From an uncultured Paracoccaceae bacterium (lineage in GTDB: Bacteria; Pseudomonadota; Alphaproteobacteria; Rhodobacterales; Rhodobacteraceae), in NCBI GenBank assembly GCA_913060475.1, contig CAJXSD010000010.1, positions 33,790 through 97,789 of the forward strand: 64,000 nt of DNA, given 5' to 3'. Shown here piece after piece: positions 37,739-47,940 of this stretch (positions are counted from its first letter, which is position 1; each line of letters starts with the position of its first letter). Below the pieces are notes generated by a model, which had not been told where the DNA came from, did not search any database, and saw only the letters and a program-made list of their open reading frames with translations. The position numbers were made by a program, and so were the translations under genes.

Positions 37739-39699
37739 TCCGCAGGCGCCCCCATCGCGTTTGTTTTGCGCGCACCAGCCGCCAAACGGAACCGACGATC
37801 AGACAGGCTAAGCAATCCGCCAAAGGCCATCAACAATGACCCCGCCCAGATCCAATTTGCCAGCGGTTTGATATAGGTGCGCATCGCATAGGACCCATCG
37901 TCCTGTTTATCACCGATGACGACGTATAAATCGCGCATAATCTGGTAATCAATCGCGGCCTCGGTCGTGGGCATTTTGGCCACGGGATAATTGCGTTTTT
38001 CAGGATAAAGCGTTGCGACATCGCGCCCGTTTTTGGTCACAGACACCTGCCCCATGACCGAGATATAGTTCGGCCCCTGAACACGATCGACAGAATCCAG
38101 CGTGAAATCGAATTGCCCCATGGACCAAGTGCCGCCAATGGGGACCACACGAATATCCTCTTGGTCCCAGGCCATTAAACCGGCGGTGGCAAAAATGGTC
38201 ACACCCAATCCCATATGGGCCACGGTTTTGCCCCAATCAGCCCGCGGCAACCGCAACAGACGCGACAAATCACGATTGCGCCCCGTCCGGCTGATCAAAT
38301 CAACAACCGCGCCAAACACGACCCACGCGCCTAAAAACAACGCAATCGGTCCCTGCAACGATTGACCTGTCTGAATTGCCCAAACCAATCCGGCCAAAGC
38401 TAGCGCCAGAACAAAGGCCCATTTTAACTTTGCCACTACCTGACCAACGCTGCCCCGTTTCCACGGGATCATCGACCCAATCGGTAACAATGCGCCCAGC
38501 AAAATCATAAAGGGCGTAAACGCCATGTTGAAAAACGGCGCCCCAACGGACAGTTTCCGGTCAAAGGCCATTTCCGCAATCAAGGGCCAGATTGTTCCGA
38601 CAAATACCACCAACGATGACACGGCCAGCAAAATGTTATTTGCCACCAATGCGCTTTCGCGGCTGATGAACGAAAACGCCCCCCGCGCCTGCATGGCATG
38701 GGCACGCGCGGCAAATAACGTCAATGCCCCGCCGACAAAGGCCACGAAAATCGCCAAAATAAACACACCGCGTTCGGGATCATTGGCAAAGGCATGCACC
38801 GATGTCAAAACACCGGACCGCACAATAAACGTGCCCAGCAGCGAATAGCCAAAGGCCAAAATCGCCAACAGGATCGTCCAGCTTTTCAGTGATTCCCGTT
38901 TTTCCACGACAATGGCTGAATGCAACAGCGCCGCGGCGAACAGCCATGGCATAAAGGACGCGTTTTCAACAGGATCCCAGAACCAAAATCCGCCCCAGCC
39001 CAATTCGTAATAGGCCCACCAAGATCCCAGCGCGATGCCGATGGTCAAAAACATCCACGCAGCCAGGGTCCATGGACGGACCCAGCGGCCCCATGCTGCG
39101 TCAATGCGGCCTTCGATCAGGGCGGCGACGGCGAATGAAAACGCCATCGACAACCCCACATAGCCTAAATACAGAAATGGTGGGTGGAACGCCAAGCCGG
39201 GGTCCTGCAACAACGGGTTCAGGTCTTGGCCATCAAAGGGGGGCAATTCCATGCGCAAAAACGGGTTTGACGTAAACAAGATAAACGCCAAGAACGCCAC
39301 GCCCAACGCCCCCTGAACCGACAGCGTCAACGCCTTTAACCGCATGGGCAGGTTTGACCCGAACCATGCCAGCGTCGCGCCAAACAGCGCCAGAATGGTG
39401 ACCCATAGTAACATTGACCCTTCGTGGTTGCCCCAAACGCCGCTGATTTTGTAAATCATCGGTTTCAGCGAATGGGAATTCAGCACCACCAGTCGCACCG
39501 AAAAATCGGACACGACAAAGGCATAGGTCAGCGCCGCAAAGGACCCCAGCAGCAACAGGAACTGCGCCGTTGCTGCGGGCAATGCAAGCACCATCAAATT
39601 GTAACGGTTCGTCTGTGCGCCGACCAAGGGGATGACCGCCTGAACGCAAGCCACCAAAAACGCAAGGATCAACGCAAAATGTCCAAGCTCTGTAATCAT
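37735..39699 (-). CDS. ccmF: Cytochrome c haem lyase subunit CcmF
   Basis: 654 residues from the ATG at 39699 (MITELGHFAL). A polytopic inner-membrane protein with the tryptophan-rich WWD region WGGFWFWDPVENASFMPWL that binds haem and conserved histidines. It attaches haem to apocytochromes in the periplasm with CcmH. In this genome the lysis pair separates it from ccmE, its haem donor. Confidence 0.97.
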   Translation of the reverse strand: MITELGHFALILAFLVACVQAVIPLVGAQTNRYNLMVLALPAATAQFLLLLGSFAALTYAFVVSDFSVRLVVLNSHSLKPMIYKISGVWGNHEGSMLLWVTILALFGATLAWFGSNLPMRLKALTLSVQGALGVAFLAFILFTSNPFLRMELPPFDGQDLNPLLQDPGLAFHPPFLYLGYVGLSMAFSFAVAALIEGRIDAAWGRWVRPWTLAAWMFLTIGIALGSWWAYYELGWGGFWFWDPVENASFMPWLFAAALLHSAIVVEKRESLKSWTILLAILAFGYSLLGTFIVRSGVLTSVHAFANDPERGVFILAIFVAFVGGALTLFAARAHAMQARGAFSFISRESALVANNILLAVSSLVVFVGTIWPLIAEMAFDRKLSVGAPFFNMAFTPFMILLGALLPIGSMIPWKRGSVGQVVAKLKWAFVLALALAGLVWAIQTGQSLQGPIALFLGAWVVFGAVVDLISRTGRNRDLSRLLRLPRADWGKTVAHMGLGVTIFATAGLMAWDQEDIRVVPIGGTWSMGQFDFTLDSVDRVQGPNYISVMGQVSVTKNGRDVATLYPEKRNYPVAKMPTTEAAIDYQIMRDLYVVIGDKQDDGSYAMRTYIKPLANWIWAGSLLMAFGGLLSLSDRRFRLAAGARKTNAMGAPAE

Positions 39700-39763
39700 G
39701 CGCAGACTATAGGATGGAACGGTGTACGGTACCATACAAAAAATGGTGATCGATTGTCGCGGG

Positions 39764-40246
39764 TTACCGGGTGTTTGTCCAATCCAAAATCGCGGCATTT
39801 TGATCGCGTGGCATTTCCGTTTGCGCAGGCATCGATGTGCGGTTCATGCGTGCAATCTGTTGGCGGTATTCAGCCCCCTTGATTTGATAGCGTGCGCCGA
39901 AATAAAACGACACAATCGCCCCCAGCAACCACCACAACGGATCGGGCACATGGGCCAAACCGGACATGCGACCGCTGAACCAAATGGGATCAACCATGGC
40001 GGCCACGAACAACCCCAAAACGCCAAAGGCCATGGCGGGTCGTGGCAACCGGTTTAACGCATCAATCCAGCGATCAAACCCACCGCGATTGTGGTACTGA
40101 AATTCGTGGCCATATTGCGTCATTGCCTCGGACAGGCGTTCATGATCGCGCGCGGCCTGAAATTCGGCATTTTCGCGAAAGACCTGAATCGTTTTTCGCG
40201 CCTCTGTTCCGATCAGCATTCCCAATAAATTCGATATTACTGCCAT
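39764..40246 (-). CDS. GTA-type 3-TM holin
   Basis: 160 residues from the ATG at 40246. Two clear membrane helices (about 92-110 and 122-140) plus a weaker N-terminal hydrophobic stretch (MAVISNLLGMLIG). The build and the middle part FRENAEFQAARDHERL match the holin family of gene transfer agent release (rcc00556 of Rhodobacter capsulatus). It overlaps the endolysin gene upstream by 10 bases. Holins open the inner membrane so the muramidase reaches the wall. Confidence 0.8.
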   Translation of the reverse strand: MAVISNLLGMLIGTEARKTIQVFRENAEFQAARDHERLSEAMTQYGHEFQYHNRGGFDRWIDALNRLPRPAMAFGVLGLFVAAMVDPIWFSGRMSGLAHVPDPLWWLLGAIVSFYFGARYQIKGAEYRQQIARMNRTSMPAQTEMPRDQNAAILDWTNTR

Positions 40247-40848
40247 GATGATGTCCTTATCTGAAATTCCGCAGGTCTTAGGTGATATTTGGGCGACAAA
40301 AATCGTTCTGCTCGGGTGATCCAACCGCCCTTGGTCCCGGCCCGCGTGCGTGCGTATTTGCGCAATTTGGGCGATTTATCCGCCAAACGCAGGTAATAAT
40401 TGCGCCGCGCGATGGCATAGGCATCAACGATATGATTGGGCGCGGCTGCTGTGATTTCATGTGCGGCCTGCGACGTCTGCGGACCGATCACACCATCCAC
40501 CGCAATCTGCGCGCCAAAGTCGCGCAAAACACCCTGCAGTAAACGAATGGCCCATTGCCCCGCATTCACCGACATATCAAAGACCACCGGATGTAAAACG
40601 GCAGGCAAGGCATTGATTTTCGGTCGATAAAAATATTCGTCAATATAGATTTGAACCGCTTGCGCGCGTGTCATTTTCATCAAATCACGACGATCAATCT
40701 GACCATCGGCCGTAAAATCACGGCGCAATGCGATCAAGGTTTTCAACGTCACTCCGAAACGCGTCACACCACCTGGATCATCGGGATCATCGGAAAACCC
40801 GCCCTCAGCGACCAAAATATCCTGTGCGATTTTTTCAACTGCTTGCAT
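40237..40848 (-). CDS. GTA-type endolysin, glycoside hydrolase 108 muramidase
   Basis: 203 residues from the ATG at 40848. GH108 with catalytic Glu in VAEGGFSDDPDDPGGVTRFGVT-like start (Glu near residue 15) and a C-terminal peptidoglycan-binding type region (PNHIVDAYAIARRNYYLRLA). Matches the R. capsulatus GTA endolysin rcc00555. There is no signal peptide, so it needs the holin. The frame continues upstream of the ATG but lacks a better start. A palindromic element lies 60 bases upstream. Confidence 0.85.
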   Translation of the reverse strand: MQAVEKIAQDILVAEGGFSDDPDDPGGVTRFGVTLKTLIALRRDFTADGQIDRRDLMKMTRAQAVQIYIDEYFYRPKINALPAVLHPVVFDMSVNAGQWAIRLLQGVLRDFGAQIAVDGVIGPQTSQAAHEITAAAPNHIVDAYAIARRNYYLRLADKSPKLRKYARTRAGTKGGWITRAERFLSPKYHLRPAEFQIRTSSWQ

Positions 40849-40855
40849 GATACAC

Positions 40856-40866
40856 CTAATCATTAG
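40856..40866. promoter_or_regulatory. Palindrome CTAAT-C-ATTAG at the endolysin start
   Basis: An 11-bp palindrome centred 13 bases upstream of the endolysin ATG, near a TATCAT -10-like sequence. Confidence 0.3.
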
Positions 40867-40907
40867 ATGGATCAAATGTGGCAATCAGTGGCTAATATTC
40901 ATTGACA

Positions 40908-40925
40908 GCAACGCACGTTGCAACG
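40908..40925. promoter_or_regulatory. Overlapping palindromes upstream of the lysis pair
   Basis: GCAACG-CA-CGTTGC (40908-40921) overlaps CGTTGCAACG (40916-40925). Three copies of the same half-site (GCAACG/CGTTGC) lie between ccmE and the lysis genes, a candidate operator for the GTA lysis operon. Confidence 0.45.
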
Positions 40926-40940
40926 CCCAATTTCCCTGAA

Positions 40941-41384
40941 TTATGAATTCGGGTCCTCATACACGCCCTGTTCCTTTAATGCGTCGATCACTTCTTTGGG
41001 CATGTATTCTTCGTCGTGTTTCGCCAAGATTTCAGTGGCTTGGAACACACCGCCCACATATTTACCCATACCGACCATACCCTGATTTTCACCAAACAGA
41101 TCAGGTAAAACACCGGTAAAGACCACAGGAACTGACGCACCGCCATCCGTGACATTGAACGATACGGTTTCGCCCTGCCCGCGGATCAGGCTGCCCTCTT
41201 CGACCAGACCGCCGATACGGAACACTTCGGTGGCTGCGGGGGGATCCTGAACCACCTGGCTGGGCGATCGGAAAAAGTTGATCCCGTCACGCATCGCATA
41301 CCCGATCAATCCGGTTGAAATGGCCAATGTTACAAAGGCCAGAACGATAATCTGAATGCGGCGTTGTTTTTTAAGGCTCTTCAC
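40941..41384 (-). CDS. ccmE: Cytochrome c maturation haem chaperone CcmE
   Basis: 147 residues. One N-terminal membrane anchor, then a beta-barrel with the haem-binding His in LAKHDEEYMPKEV (about residue 123). CcmE carries haem covalently to CcmF in the periplasm. It lies nine bases after argC. Confidence 0.96.
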   Translation of the reverse strand: MKSLKKQRRIQIIVLAFVTLAISTGLIGYAMRDGINFFRSPSQVVQDPPAATEVFRIGGLVEEGSLIRGQGETVSFNVTDGGASVPVVFTGVLPDLFGENQGMVGMGKYVGGVFQATEILAKHDEEYMPKEVIDALKEQGVYEDPNS

Positions 41385-41393
41385 GACACTCTC

Positions 41394-42422
41394 CTACGGA
41401 AAACAGGGCACAAGACGAAGCCCAGTCTGTTCCTCTTCTCCTAGCATCAGGTTGGCATTTTGCAAAGCCTGACCACTGCTGCCTTTGGTCAAGTTATCCA
41501 AAACCGCAATCACAATTGCGCGATTTTCGATCCGATCGGCGCAGACCCCGATATGCACATAATTCGATCCGCGCACGTGATGTGTGCTGGGTGTTTCGCC
41601 CATGGGCAGCACTTGGATGAATTCCTCGGACGCATAGGCCTGGGTCAATGTGTCATAAACGGTCTGCGGATTGCCCGACACATAGGCTGTCGCCAAAATA
41701 CCGCGATTTGCAGGGATCAGATGCGGGGTGAATTGAATACGCACATCACGGCCCGCCAGTTTGCTGAATTCCTGGTCAAATTCGCCCAAATGGCGATGGA
41801 CCCCGCCCACGGAATAGGCATTGTACCCTTCGGACAATTCGGCGTGCAACAGCCCCTCTTTCAAACTGCGGCCCGCGCCCGATACGGCGCATTTCATATC
41901 CAGCACAATATCATCAAGCCCGATCACACCCTGTTCAACCAAGGGGCGCAAAATATACTGGCCCGTGGCCGCATTACAGCCCGTGCCCGCAACCAATGTG
42001 GCCGCCTTGATGTCGTCGCGGTAAAATTCGGTCAGGCCATAGACCGCCTCGGCCTGACGGTCGATGGCCGCATGGGGGTTGCCGTACCAATGTTCGTACA
42101 CCTCGGGGTCGCGCAAACGGAAATCCGCGCTTAGATCCACAACCTTTAGACCGCGGGGCAAATCGCGGATGACCTCTTGGGATGTTTTGTGCGGCAGGGC
42201 ACAAAAACACAGATCAATTTGCGAAAAATCAACCTCGGACAATGTCACCAAGGGCGGCAAAGACAGATGCCGCAGATGCGGAAAAACGCTGTCCATAGTT
42301 TGCCCCGCCTTGCTGTTTGCGACCAGCGCGGCAATTTCCATATTTGGATGGCCCGCGATCAATCGGATCAATTCCGCGCCCGTATATCCTGATGCCCCAA
42401 TGATTGCGATTTTATGTGTCAT
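41394..42422 (-). CDS. argC: N-acetyl-gamma-glutamyl-phosphate reductase
   Basis: 342 residues from the ATG at 42422. Third step of arginine synthesis. N-terminal NADP-binding [14 protein letters not shown] and the catalytic Cys in GTGCNAATG (about 148) identify it. Longer frame upstream lacks support. Confidence 0.97.
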   Translation of the reverse strand: MTHKIAIIGASGYTGAELIRLIAGHPNMEIAALVANSKAGQTMDSVFPHLRHLSLPPLVTLSEVDFSQIDLCFCALPHKTSQEVIRDLPRGLKVVDLSADFRLRDPEVYEHWYGNPHAAIDRQAEAVYGLTEFYRDDIKAATLVAGTGCNAATGQYILRPLVEQGVIGLDDIVLDMKCAVSGAGRSLKEGLLHAELSEGYNAYSVGGVHRHLGEFDQEFSKLAGRDVRIQFTPHLIPANRGILATAYVSGNPQTVYDTLTQAYASEEFIQVLPMGETPSTHHVRGSNYVHIGVCADRIENRAIVIAVLDNLTKGSSGQALQNANLMLGEEEQTGLRLVPCFP

Positions 42423-42444
42423 CTGATCCCTATATTCTGGCCGC

Positions 42445-43257
42445 TCAGGCCGATTCAAACGTGATTTGTTGTTTCAAAAACTGGGTTGCCCGCGATGATA
42501 CGCGCGCAGGATTTCCGGTTGTCAGGAATTTGGAAACTGTTCCAGATCCAATCATTTCGGGATGCCGTGTCAAATAATCCGCTAGCGATTCTGCAACGAT
42601 CGAGGCTTGGGAAAACACTTTGACATCGGGACCCAGCGCCGCTTGGAACGTGTCCTGCATCAATGGGTAATGGGTGCAGCCCAAGATCGCCGCATCGGGC
42701 GCAGGCATTTTACGCGTTAACGCATCAACATGCGACCGAACCAGGGCCTCGGCCAAGATGAAATCACCATCCTCAATCGCATCGACGACACCGCCGCAGG
42801 CCTGTGCCTCGACATCAACACCGATCGCACGAAACGCCAGTTCGCGTTGGAACGCGCGGCTAGCCACGGTGGACGGCGTCGCAAACAGCGCCACGTTTTT
42901 CACCGCCACTTCGCGTGGGGGCGAATTGTCGCCCCAATTGCGTTCTGTCAGGGCCTCGATCAGGGGGACGAACACGCCCAGCACACGTTTGTCACGTGGG
43001 ATCCAGCTTTCTTGCATGCGGCGCAGCGCGGCGGCAGATGCGGTGTTACAGGCCAAAATGACCAAATCGCACCCTTCATCCCATAGGCGCGACACAGCCT
43101 GCGTTGTCAGGCGATAGACGTCATCTGCATCGCGCACCCCATAGGGGGCATGGGCGTTATCGCCGAAATACACAAACGGGACGTCCGGCAAACGGCGCGT
43201 CACGGCATCCAAGACCGTCAGCCCACCAAGGCCACTATCAAATACACCGACCGCCAT
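42445..43257 (-). CDS. murI: Glutamate racemase
   Basis: 270 residues. Makes D-glutamate for peptidoglycan. Catalytic cysteines in ACNTASA (about 73) and GCTHYPL (about 189) and the start [11 protein letters not shown] are typical. It is followed after 22 bases by argC on the same strand. Confidence 0.96.
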   Translation of the reverse strand: MAVGVFDSGLGGLTVLDAVTRRLPDVPFVYFGDNAHAPYGVRDADDVYRLTTQAVSRLWDEGCDLVILACNTASAAALRRMQESWIPRDKRVLGVFVPLIEALTERNWGDNSPPREVAVKNVALFATPSTVASRAFQRELAFRAIGVDVEAQACGGVVDAIEDGDFILAEALVRSHVDALTRKMPAPDAAILGCTHYPLMQDTFQAALGPDVKVFSQASIVAESLADYLTRHPEMIGSGTVSKFLTTGNPARVSSRATQFLKQQITFESA

Positions 43258-43384
43258 GTGTTCCGCCTTTCACGTGCAGGAATTTGCCAATGTGATACCA
43301 CCCATAGGGCAACACCGTTGAAAACGGTTATAATCCTATGACTTACAACTGTCCATAACCACAAATGTCGCGCGTGTTCCAAGT

Positions 43385-46300
43385 CTATTCGGCTGCGTGG
43401 CGCTGTGGGCCATCTGGCTGGCTGATCCGGTCCAACAACGCTTGGCGCTCTGCGCGCGATTTTCGGACCGCAGCCTCTTTGACGGGGCCGAACCCGCGAA
43501 TATCATCGGGCAAGGACGCCAGCGCAATAATATCGGTCAATGTGGTATCGGATAGATGGTCCAAGGCCCAAATCATGTCGCGTTCATAATCACGGATCAA
43601 TTCACGTTCCATTCGGCGTTCTTTGGTATATCCAAATGGGTCCAGCGGTGTGCCGCGCAGTGATTTCAAACGCGCTAACAGCCTGAAAACGCGCAACATC
43701 GCGGGGCCAAATTTCCGTTTTTTCGGCCGCCCGTCTGTACCCATCGTCGATAGGATCGGCGGGGCCAAGTGGAATTCAACCGATTTGATATCGCTAAATT
43801 GGTCCTGCGCCTTGGACAGGGTTTGCAAATGCAGCCGCGCCACTTCGTATTCGTCCTTATAGGCCAAAAGCTTATGATAATTCAGCGCAACCGCCTGTTT
43901 TAATTCAGGATGTTCGAACCGTTCTACAAAAACACGATACCGCTGCGCCAATTTTTCATTCTGATAGTCGGCCAAATGCTTGGCCCGAAACGCAATTTTC
44001 TGATCCAGTGTTTTGGGCATTTCAGCGATTGTGGCTGATTGTGGGACCAACGCCATCACGGCAGGATGATCCACAACGCACCACCGCCCCAGATCAAAGG
44101 CCAGTTTGTTTCCCGCCACCCCGGCACCGTTTAATTCAATTGCTGCGAAAATCGCGTCTTGGGTCAAGGGGATCAATCCCGATTGCCACGCTGCCCCCAT
44201 CAGCACCATGTTGCCATAGATCGCGTCGCCCAAGATCTGTGACGCCAGCAGCGATGTATCAAAAAACGCGACGTTTTCACCCAAACGCGCCTGTAGTTTC
44301 AATTCCAACTGATCGTTTGGAATTTGGAAATTGCGGTTGCGCGTGAAATCGCCCGTAATCACATCATGATTGTTGACAACAGCGCGCGTGCGTTTGTCTG
44401 CGGTCAAATACAATGTTTTTGACCCAGAGCTGACCACCAAATCCCCCCCGATCAAGGCATCACATTCGCCGGCGGCGACGCGGATGGCGCTGATATCATT
44501 TGGCGAATTGGCCAAACGGCAATGGATATGCACGGCGCCGCCCTTTTGTGCCAGACCCGCCATTTCCATCATTCCCGCGCCCTTTCCTTCGATCTGGGCG
44601 GCTTGGGCCAAAATCGCGCCCAAGGTGACCACACCCGTGCCCCCAACGCCCGTGATGACCACGTTAAAGGTCGCATTATCTGCTATCTGGGGCAGGTTTG
44701 GTTGCGGCAGGTTTGGCACGGAAACTGCTGTTTTTTCAGGTTTTTTCACCACCGCACCATGCAGCGTAACAAAGGATGGGCAAAACCCGTTCACACAGCT
44801 GAAATCTTTGTTGCAGGCGGATTGATCGATCTGCCGTTTGCGCCCCAATTCCGTATCCACGGGCGTAATGGCCACGCAATTTGATTGCACACCGCAATCG
44901 CCGCAGCCTTCGCAAATGTCGGTATTGATGAAGATACGTTGGTCAGGATCGGGAAACTGACCGCGTTTGCGCCGACGCCTTTTTTCGGCGGCACAGGTCT
45001 GGACATATAAAATGGCCGATACCCCCGTGGTCTGCGCCATTTTTGTCTGCACGTCCATCAAATGCGTGCGGTCTTTTACCTCAATTCCGGATGGGAAGGC
45101 ATTGAAATCTATGTCCTCTTTGTCATCATAGACCAAGGCGATATGTTGGATCCCCATCGCCTTTAATTCGCGTGCGATACGGGGTGCAGACAGCCCACCA
45201 TCATTGCCCTGCCCGCCGGTCATGGCGACCGCGTCATTGAACAGGATTTTATAGGTCATGGTTGTGCCTGCCGCAACGGCAGCACGGATCGCCTGAATGC
45301 CCGAATGGTTATAGGTGCCATCGCCAATATTCTGGAACACATGGCCTTGGTGCGTGAAATGGGATTCGCCGATCCAATTTGCGCCCTCGGCCCCCATATG
45401 GGTAAAGCCCAGTGTCGATCTGTCCATCCATTGCGCCATAAAGTGGCACCCGATGCCCGCATAGGCGCGTGATCCTTCGGGGACCTTGGTCGATGAATTA
45501 TGCGGACAGCCCGCGCAAAAATAGGGCAAGCGGGCTGCAATATCGGGCGCATTTTCGGCAGATTTTGCCTGCTGCACCCGCACGACCGCATCAGACACCG
45601 ATTTGTTCGCACACCCTTCGGCCAGAAAAATCAGTCCCAGTTTTTCTGCAATATCAACGGGATCCAATGCGCCATGGGATCCAAACAACGTCTGATCACC
45701 CCATTTTTCACCATAGACACGGCGGCCATTACGATCATGGAACAATGTATCCTTGGCCTGCGGTTCAATCAGTTTGCGTTTTTCTTCGACGATGATGATT
45801 ACATCCAGACCATCGGCCCATTCGGCAAAGGATTGTTTATCCAATGGCCATGTCTGCACAATTTTATAGGTCGTAATCCCCAAGGCACAAGCGGCCTGAT
45901 GATCGATCCCCAAACTGGCCATTGCATGCGCCACGTCCAGCCAATTTTTGCCCGCAGCGGCGATGCCGATCTTTGCACCACGTTGCCCCAACACACGCCG
46001 GTCAATACGGTTTTCGCGGGCAAACCGTTCTGCGGCTGCGATTTTATGATTCAACAAACGGTATTCTTGGTCTGTCGGTGTATCGACCAAACGAATGTTC
46101 AACCCGCCTTGGGGCAAATCATCCTTGGGGGTTTTGAATGTCATACGATGGGGATCAGCGTCGACAACGGATGTCACCTCGATCGTGTCCTTCATCGTTT
46201 TCAGGCCGACCCACAGACCGCTGTAGCGTGACAAGGCATAGCCATAATGACCATAGTCCAACATTTCCTGCACACCGGCGGGGGAAATGACGGGCATGGA

Positions 46301-46798
46301 TGCATCGACCATGGCCCAATCGGATTGGTGCAACACGGTCGAACTTTCGCCTGTGTGGTCGTCGCCCATGGCCATGATGACACCACCATTGGGCGATGTA
46401 CCGGCCATATTCGCGTGCCGCATCACATCGCCCGACCGATCCACGCCGGGACCTTTGCCGTACCATAGGCCGAAAACACCGTCGTATTTACCGTCACCGC
46501 GCAATTCGGCCTGTTGGCTGCCCCAGATGGCGGTGGCAGCCAGATCTTCGTTCAGGCCCTCTTGGAACACGATATTGGCCTGGGCCAATTCACGCGCGGC
46601 CCGGCGCATTTGAAAATCAACCGCACCCAAGGGGGATCCGCGATATCCCGTGCAGTACCCGGCCGTGTTCAACCCTGCCCTTGCGTCACGCGCCTGCTGT
46701 GCTAACAACAGCCGCACCAAAGCCTGCGTTCCGTTTAACAGGACAGTTTGTTTTGTTAGATCATATTTATCCGACAAAGATACCTGTTGAATCGTCAT
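43385..46798 (-). CDS. Indolepyruvate ferredoxin oxidoreductase, fused form
   Basis: 1137 residues from the ATG at 46798 (AGAGGTG upstream). One chain joins the pyrimidine and TPP domains (about 1-600, with the GDGTYNHSG TPP site), a 4Fe-4S ferredoxin-type cluster (CEGCGDCGVQSNC, about 630), the IorB-like gamma domain (VVITGVGGTGVVTLGA, about 730-745) and a C-terminal domain found in this alphaproteobacterial type. It decarboxylates indolepyruvate or related 2-oxoacids from amino acids to acyl-CoA. A LysR regulator is divergent from it. Confidence 0.92.
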   Translation of the reverse strand: MTIQQVSLSDKYDLTKQTVLLNGTQALVRLLLAQQARDARAGLNTAGYCTGYRGSPLGAVDFQMRRAARELAQANIVFQEGLNEDLAATAIWGSQQAELRGDGKYDGVFGLWYGKGPGVDRSGDVMRHANMAGTSPNGGVIMAMGDDHTGESSTVLHQSDWAMVDASMPVISPAGVQEMLDYGHYGYALSRYSGLWVGLKTMKDTIEVTSVVDADPHRMTFKTPKDDLPQGGLNIRLVDTPTDQEYRLLNHKIAAAERFARENRIDRRVLGQRGAKIGIAAAGKNWLDVAHAMASLGIDHQAACALGITTYKIVQTWPLDKQSFAEWADGLDVIIIVEEKRKLIEPQAKDTLFHDRNGRRVYGEKWGDQTLFGSHGALDPVDIAEKLGLIFLAEGCANKSVSDAVVRVQQAKSAENAPDIAARLPYFCAGCPHNSSTKVPEGSRAYAGIGCHFMAQWMDRSTLGFTHMGAEGANWIGESHFTHQGHVFQNIGDGTYNHSGIQAIRAAVAAGTTMTYKILFNDAVAMTGGQGNDGGLSAPRIARELKAMGIQHIALVYDDKEDIDFNAFPSGIEVKDRTHLMDVQTKMAQTTGVSAILYVQTCAAEKRRRRKRGQFPDPDQRIFINTDICEGCGDCGVQSNCVAITPVDTELGRKRQIDQSACNKDFSCVNGFCPSFVTLHGAVVKKPEKTAVSVPNLPQPNLPQIADNATFNVVITGVGGTGVVTLGAILAQAAQIEGKGAGMMEMAGLAQKGGAVHIHCRLANSPNDISAIRVAAGECDALIGGDLVVSSGSKTLYLTADKRTRAVVNNHDVITGDFTRNRNFQIPNDQLELKLQARLGENVAFFDTSLLASQILGDAIYGNMVLMGAAWQSGLIPLTQDAIFAAIELNGAGVAGNKLAFDLGRWCVVDHPAVMALVPQSATIAEMPKTLDQKIAFRAKHLADYQNEKLAQRYRVFVERFEHPELKQAVALNYHKLLAYKDEYEVARLHLQTLSKAQDQFSDIKSVEFHLAPPILSTMGTDGRPKKRKFGPAMLRVFRLLARLKSLRGTPLDPFGYTKERRMERELIRDYERDMIWALDHLSDTTLTDIIALASLPDDIRGFGPVKEAAVRKSRAERQALLDRISQPDGPQRHAAE

Positions 46799-46901
46799 CA
46801 CACACCTCTTTTTTGATGAAAGTTTAGGTCACAGACCCTGACTTAGCCAGAAAAATTTATGTTTTGTCACATTAAGTTATGGTTTTTTGCGAAAACTTAC
46901 T

Positions 46902-46963
46902 ATATTCGTAACAGCTTCTTTTTGTTGTGGATAGATTTATGGACTGGGACAAGTTACGAATAT
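46902..46963. promoter_or_regulatory. Widely spaced 11-bp inverted repeat around the lysR start
   Basis: ATATTCGTAAC (46902-46912) and GTTACGAATAT (46953-46963) are perfect reverse complements 40 bases apart; the first overlaps the TATATT -10 box and the second lies in codons 5-9 of lysR. It could be a looping operator or, if the transcript starts further upstream, a stem hiding the ribosome-binding site. Confidence 0.45.
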
Positions 46964-47844
46964 TTCATGCGGTCGCGGATGCGGGCAGTTTAACACATGC
47001 AGGCGACACGCTTAGATTATCGCAAAGTGCGGTGTCCCGACAAATTCGCGCGCTTGAGGAATCGTTAAATACGACCCTGTTCCATCGCCATGCTCGTGGA
47101 TTAATTTTGACCGAACAGGGCGAATTGTTATTCGATGCCACATCATCGATGTCAAAACGTCTGGAAACCGCCGAGGCGCGCATCAAAGACAGCGAAGAAG
47201 AAGTGTTCGGCGAATTGCGCGTGACAACAACCACCGGGTTCGGATCGCTGTGGCTGGCGCCGCGTTTGTCGAAATTATACGAAAAATATCCCGACCTGAA
47301 AATCGACCTGATGTTAGAGGAACGCGTTTTGGACCTACCCATGCGCGAGGCCGATGTCGCCATCCGGATGAAGGAACCGTCACAGGCAGATTTGATCCGC
47401 AAACGGTTGATGGGCGTGCGCATGCGTTTGTACGCGTCACCCGAATACCTGCGCCAACATGGGGAACCCACCTCATTAGAAGAGGTGGCCAAGCATCGCA
47501 TCATTTGCCAAAATCCGCGCTCGGCACAGGTTCAGGCCGGTTTGTCATTGGTCCAACATCTGATGGCCTATGACATCAATTCGATGTTGACGGTAAACAA
47601 TTATTTCGGCGTCTTGCAGGCCGTCATCCATAACATCGGCATTGGCATTTTGCCCGACTATGTCACCCAAGAATTCGAAGGGGTCCAACGGGTGATGCCC
47701 GAACTGGAATCCGTCGAGGTCCCCGTTTATCTGGCCTATCCCGAGGAATTGCGCCAATCCCGCCGGATCGAAGCGTTCCGCGATTTCGTGCAAAATGAAA
47801 TCATTGAACACCGCCGAAAATTGCGTGAAGGCGTTGATAATTAA
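46939..47844 (+). CDS. LysR-family transcriptional regulator
   Basis: 301 residues from the ATG at 46939. N-terminal HTH (LRIFHAVADAGSLTHAGDTL ... SAVSRQIRALEE) and a substrate-binding domain of the GcvA/AmpR-like type. It is divergent from the indolepyruvate oxidoreductase gene and probably controls it, as divergent LysR regulators usually do. The ligand is unknown. Confidence 0.9.
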   Translation: MDWDKLRIFHAVADAGSLTHAGDTLRLSQSAVSRQIRALEESLNTTLFHRHARGLILTEQGELLFDATSSMSKRLETAEARIKDSEEEVFGELRVTTTTGFGSLWLAPRLSKLYEKYPDLKIDLMLEERVLDLPMREADVAIRMKEPSQADLIRKRLMGVRMRLYASPEYLRQHGEPTSLEEVAKHRIICQNPRSAQVQAGLSLVQHLMAYDINSMLTVNNYFGVLQAVIHNIGIGILPDYVTQEFEGVQRVMPELESVEVPVYLAYPEELRQSRRIEAFRDFVQNEIIEHRRKLREGVDN

Positions 47845-47853
47845 GGACAAAGC

Positions 47854-47880
47854 CCGTTATGCACTATGCGCATAACGGCT
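47854..47880 (+). terminator. Hairpin after lysR
   Basis: CCGTTATGC and GCATAACGG form a 9-bp stem about 10 bases after the lysR stop. There is no T-run, so it may protect the 3' end or stop transcription inefficiently. Confidence 0.45.
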
Positions 47881-47906
47881 ATGCTGCACCTGCGACATGT
47901 TTTCCC

Positions 47907-47935
47907 TTGATTTCAAAATGGGAACACCCTAAATG
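47907..47935 (+). promoter_or_regulatory. Putative promoter of the second small RNA
   Basis: TTGATT (47907-47912), 17-bp spacer, TAAATG (47930-47935). The CTTGATT ... ACCCTAAAT pattern also faintly resembles a heat-shock (RpoH) promoter. Confidence 0.35.
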
Positions 47936-47940
47936 AAGCG

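Noticed and set aside
43314..43334. Perfect TATAAT with adjacent ACCGTT/AACGGT hairpin, plus strand
   Set aside because: No -35 box at the right spacing and no plus-strand gene; AT-rich intergenic chance or part of the murI upstream region.
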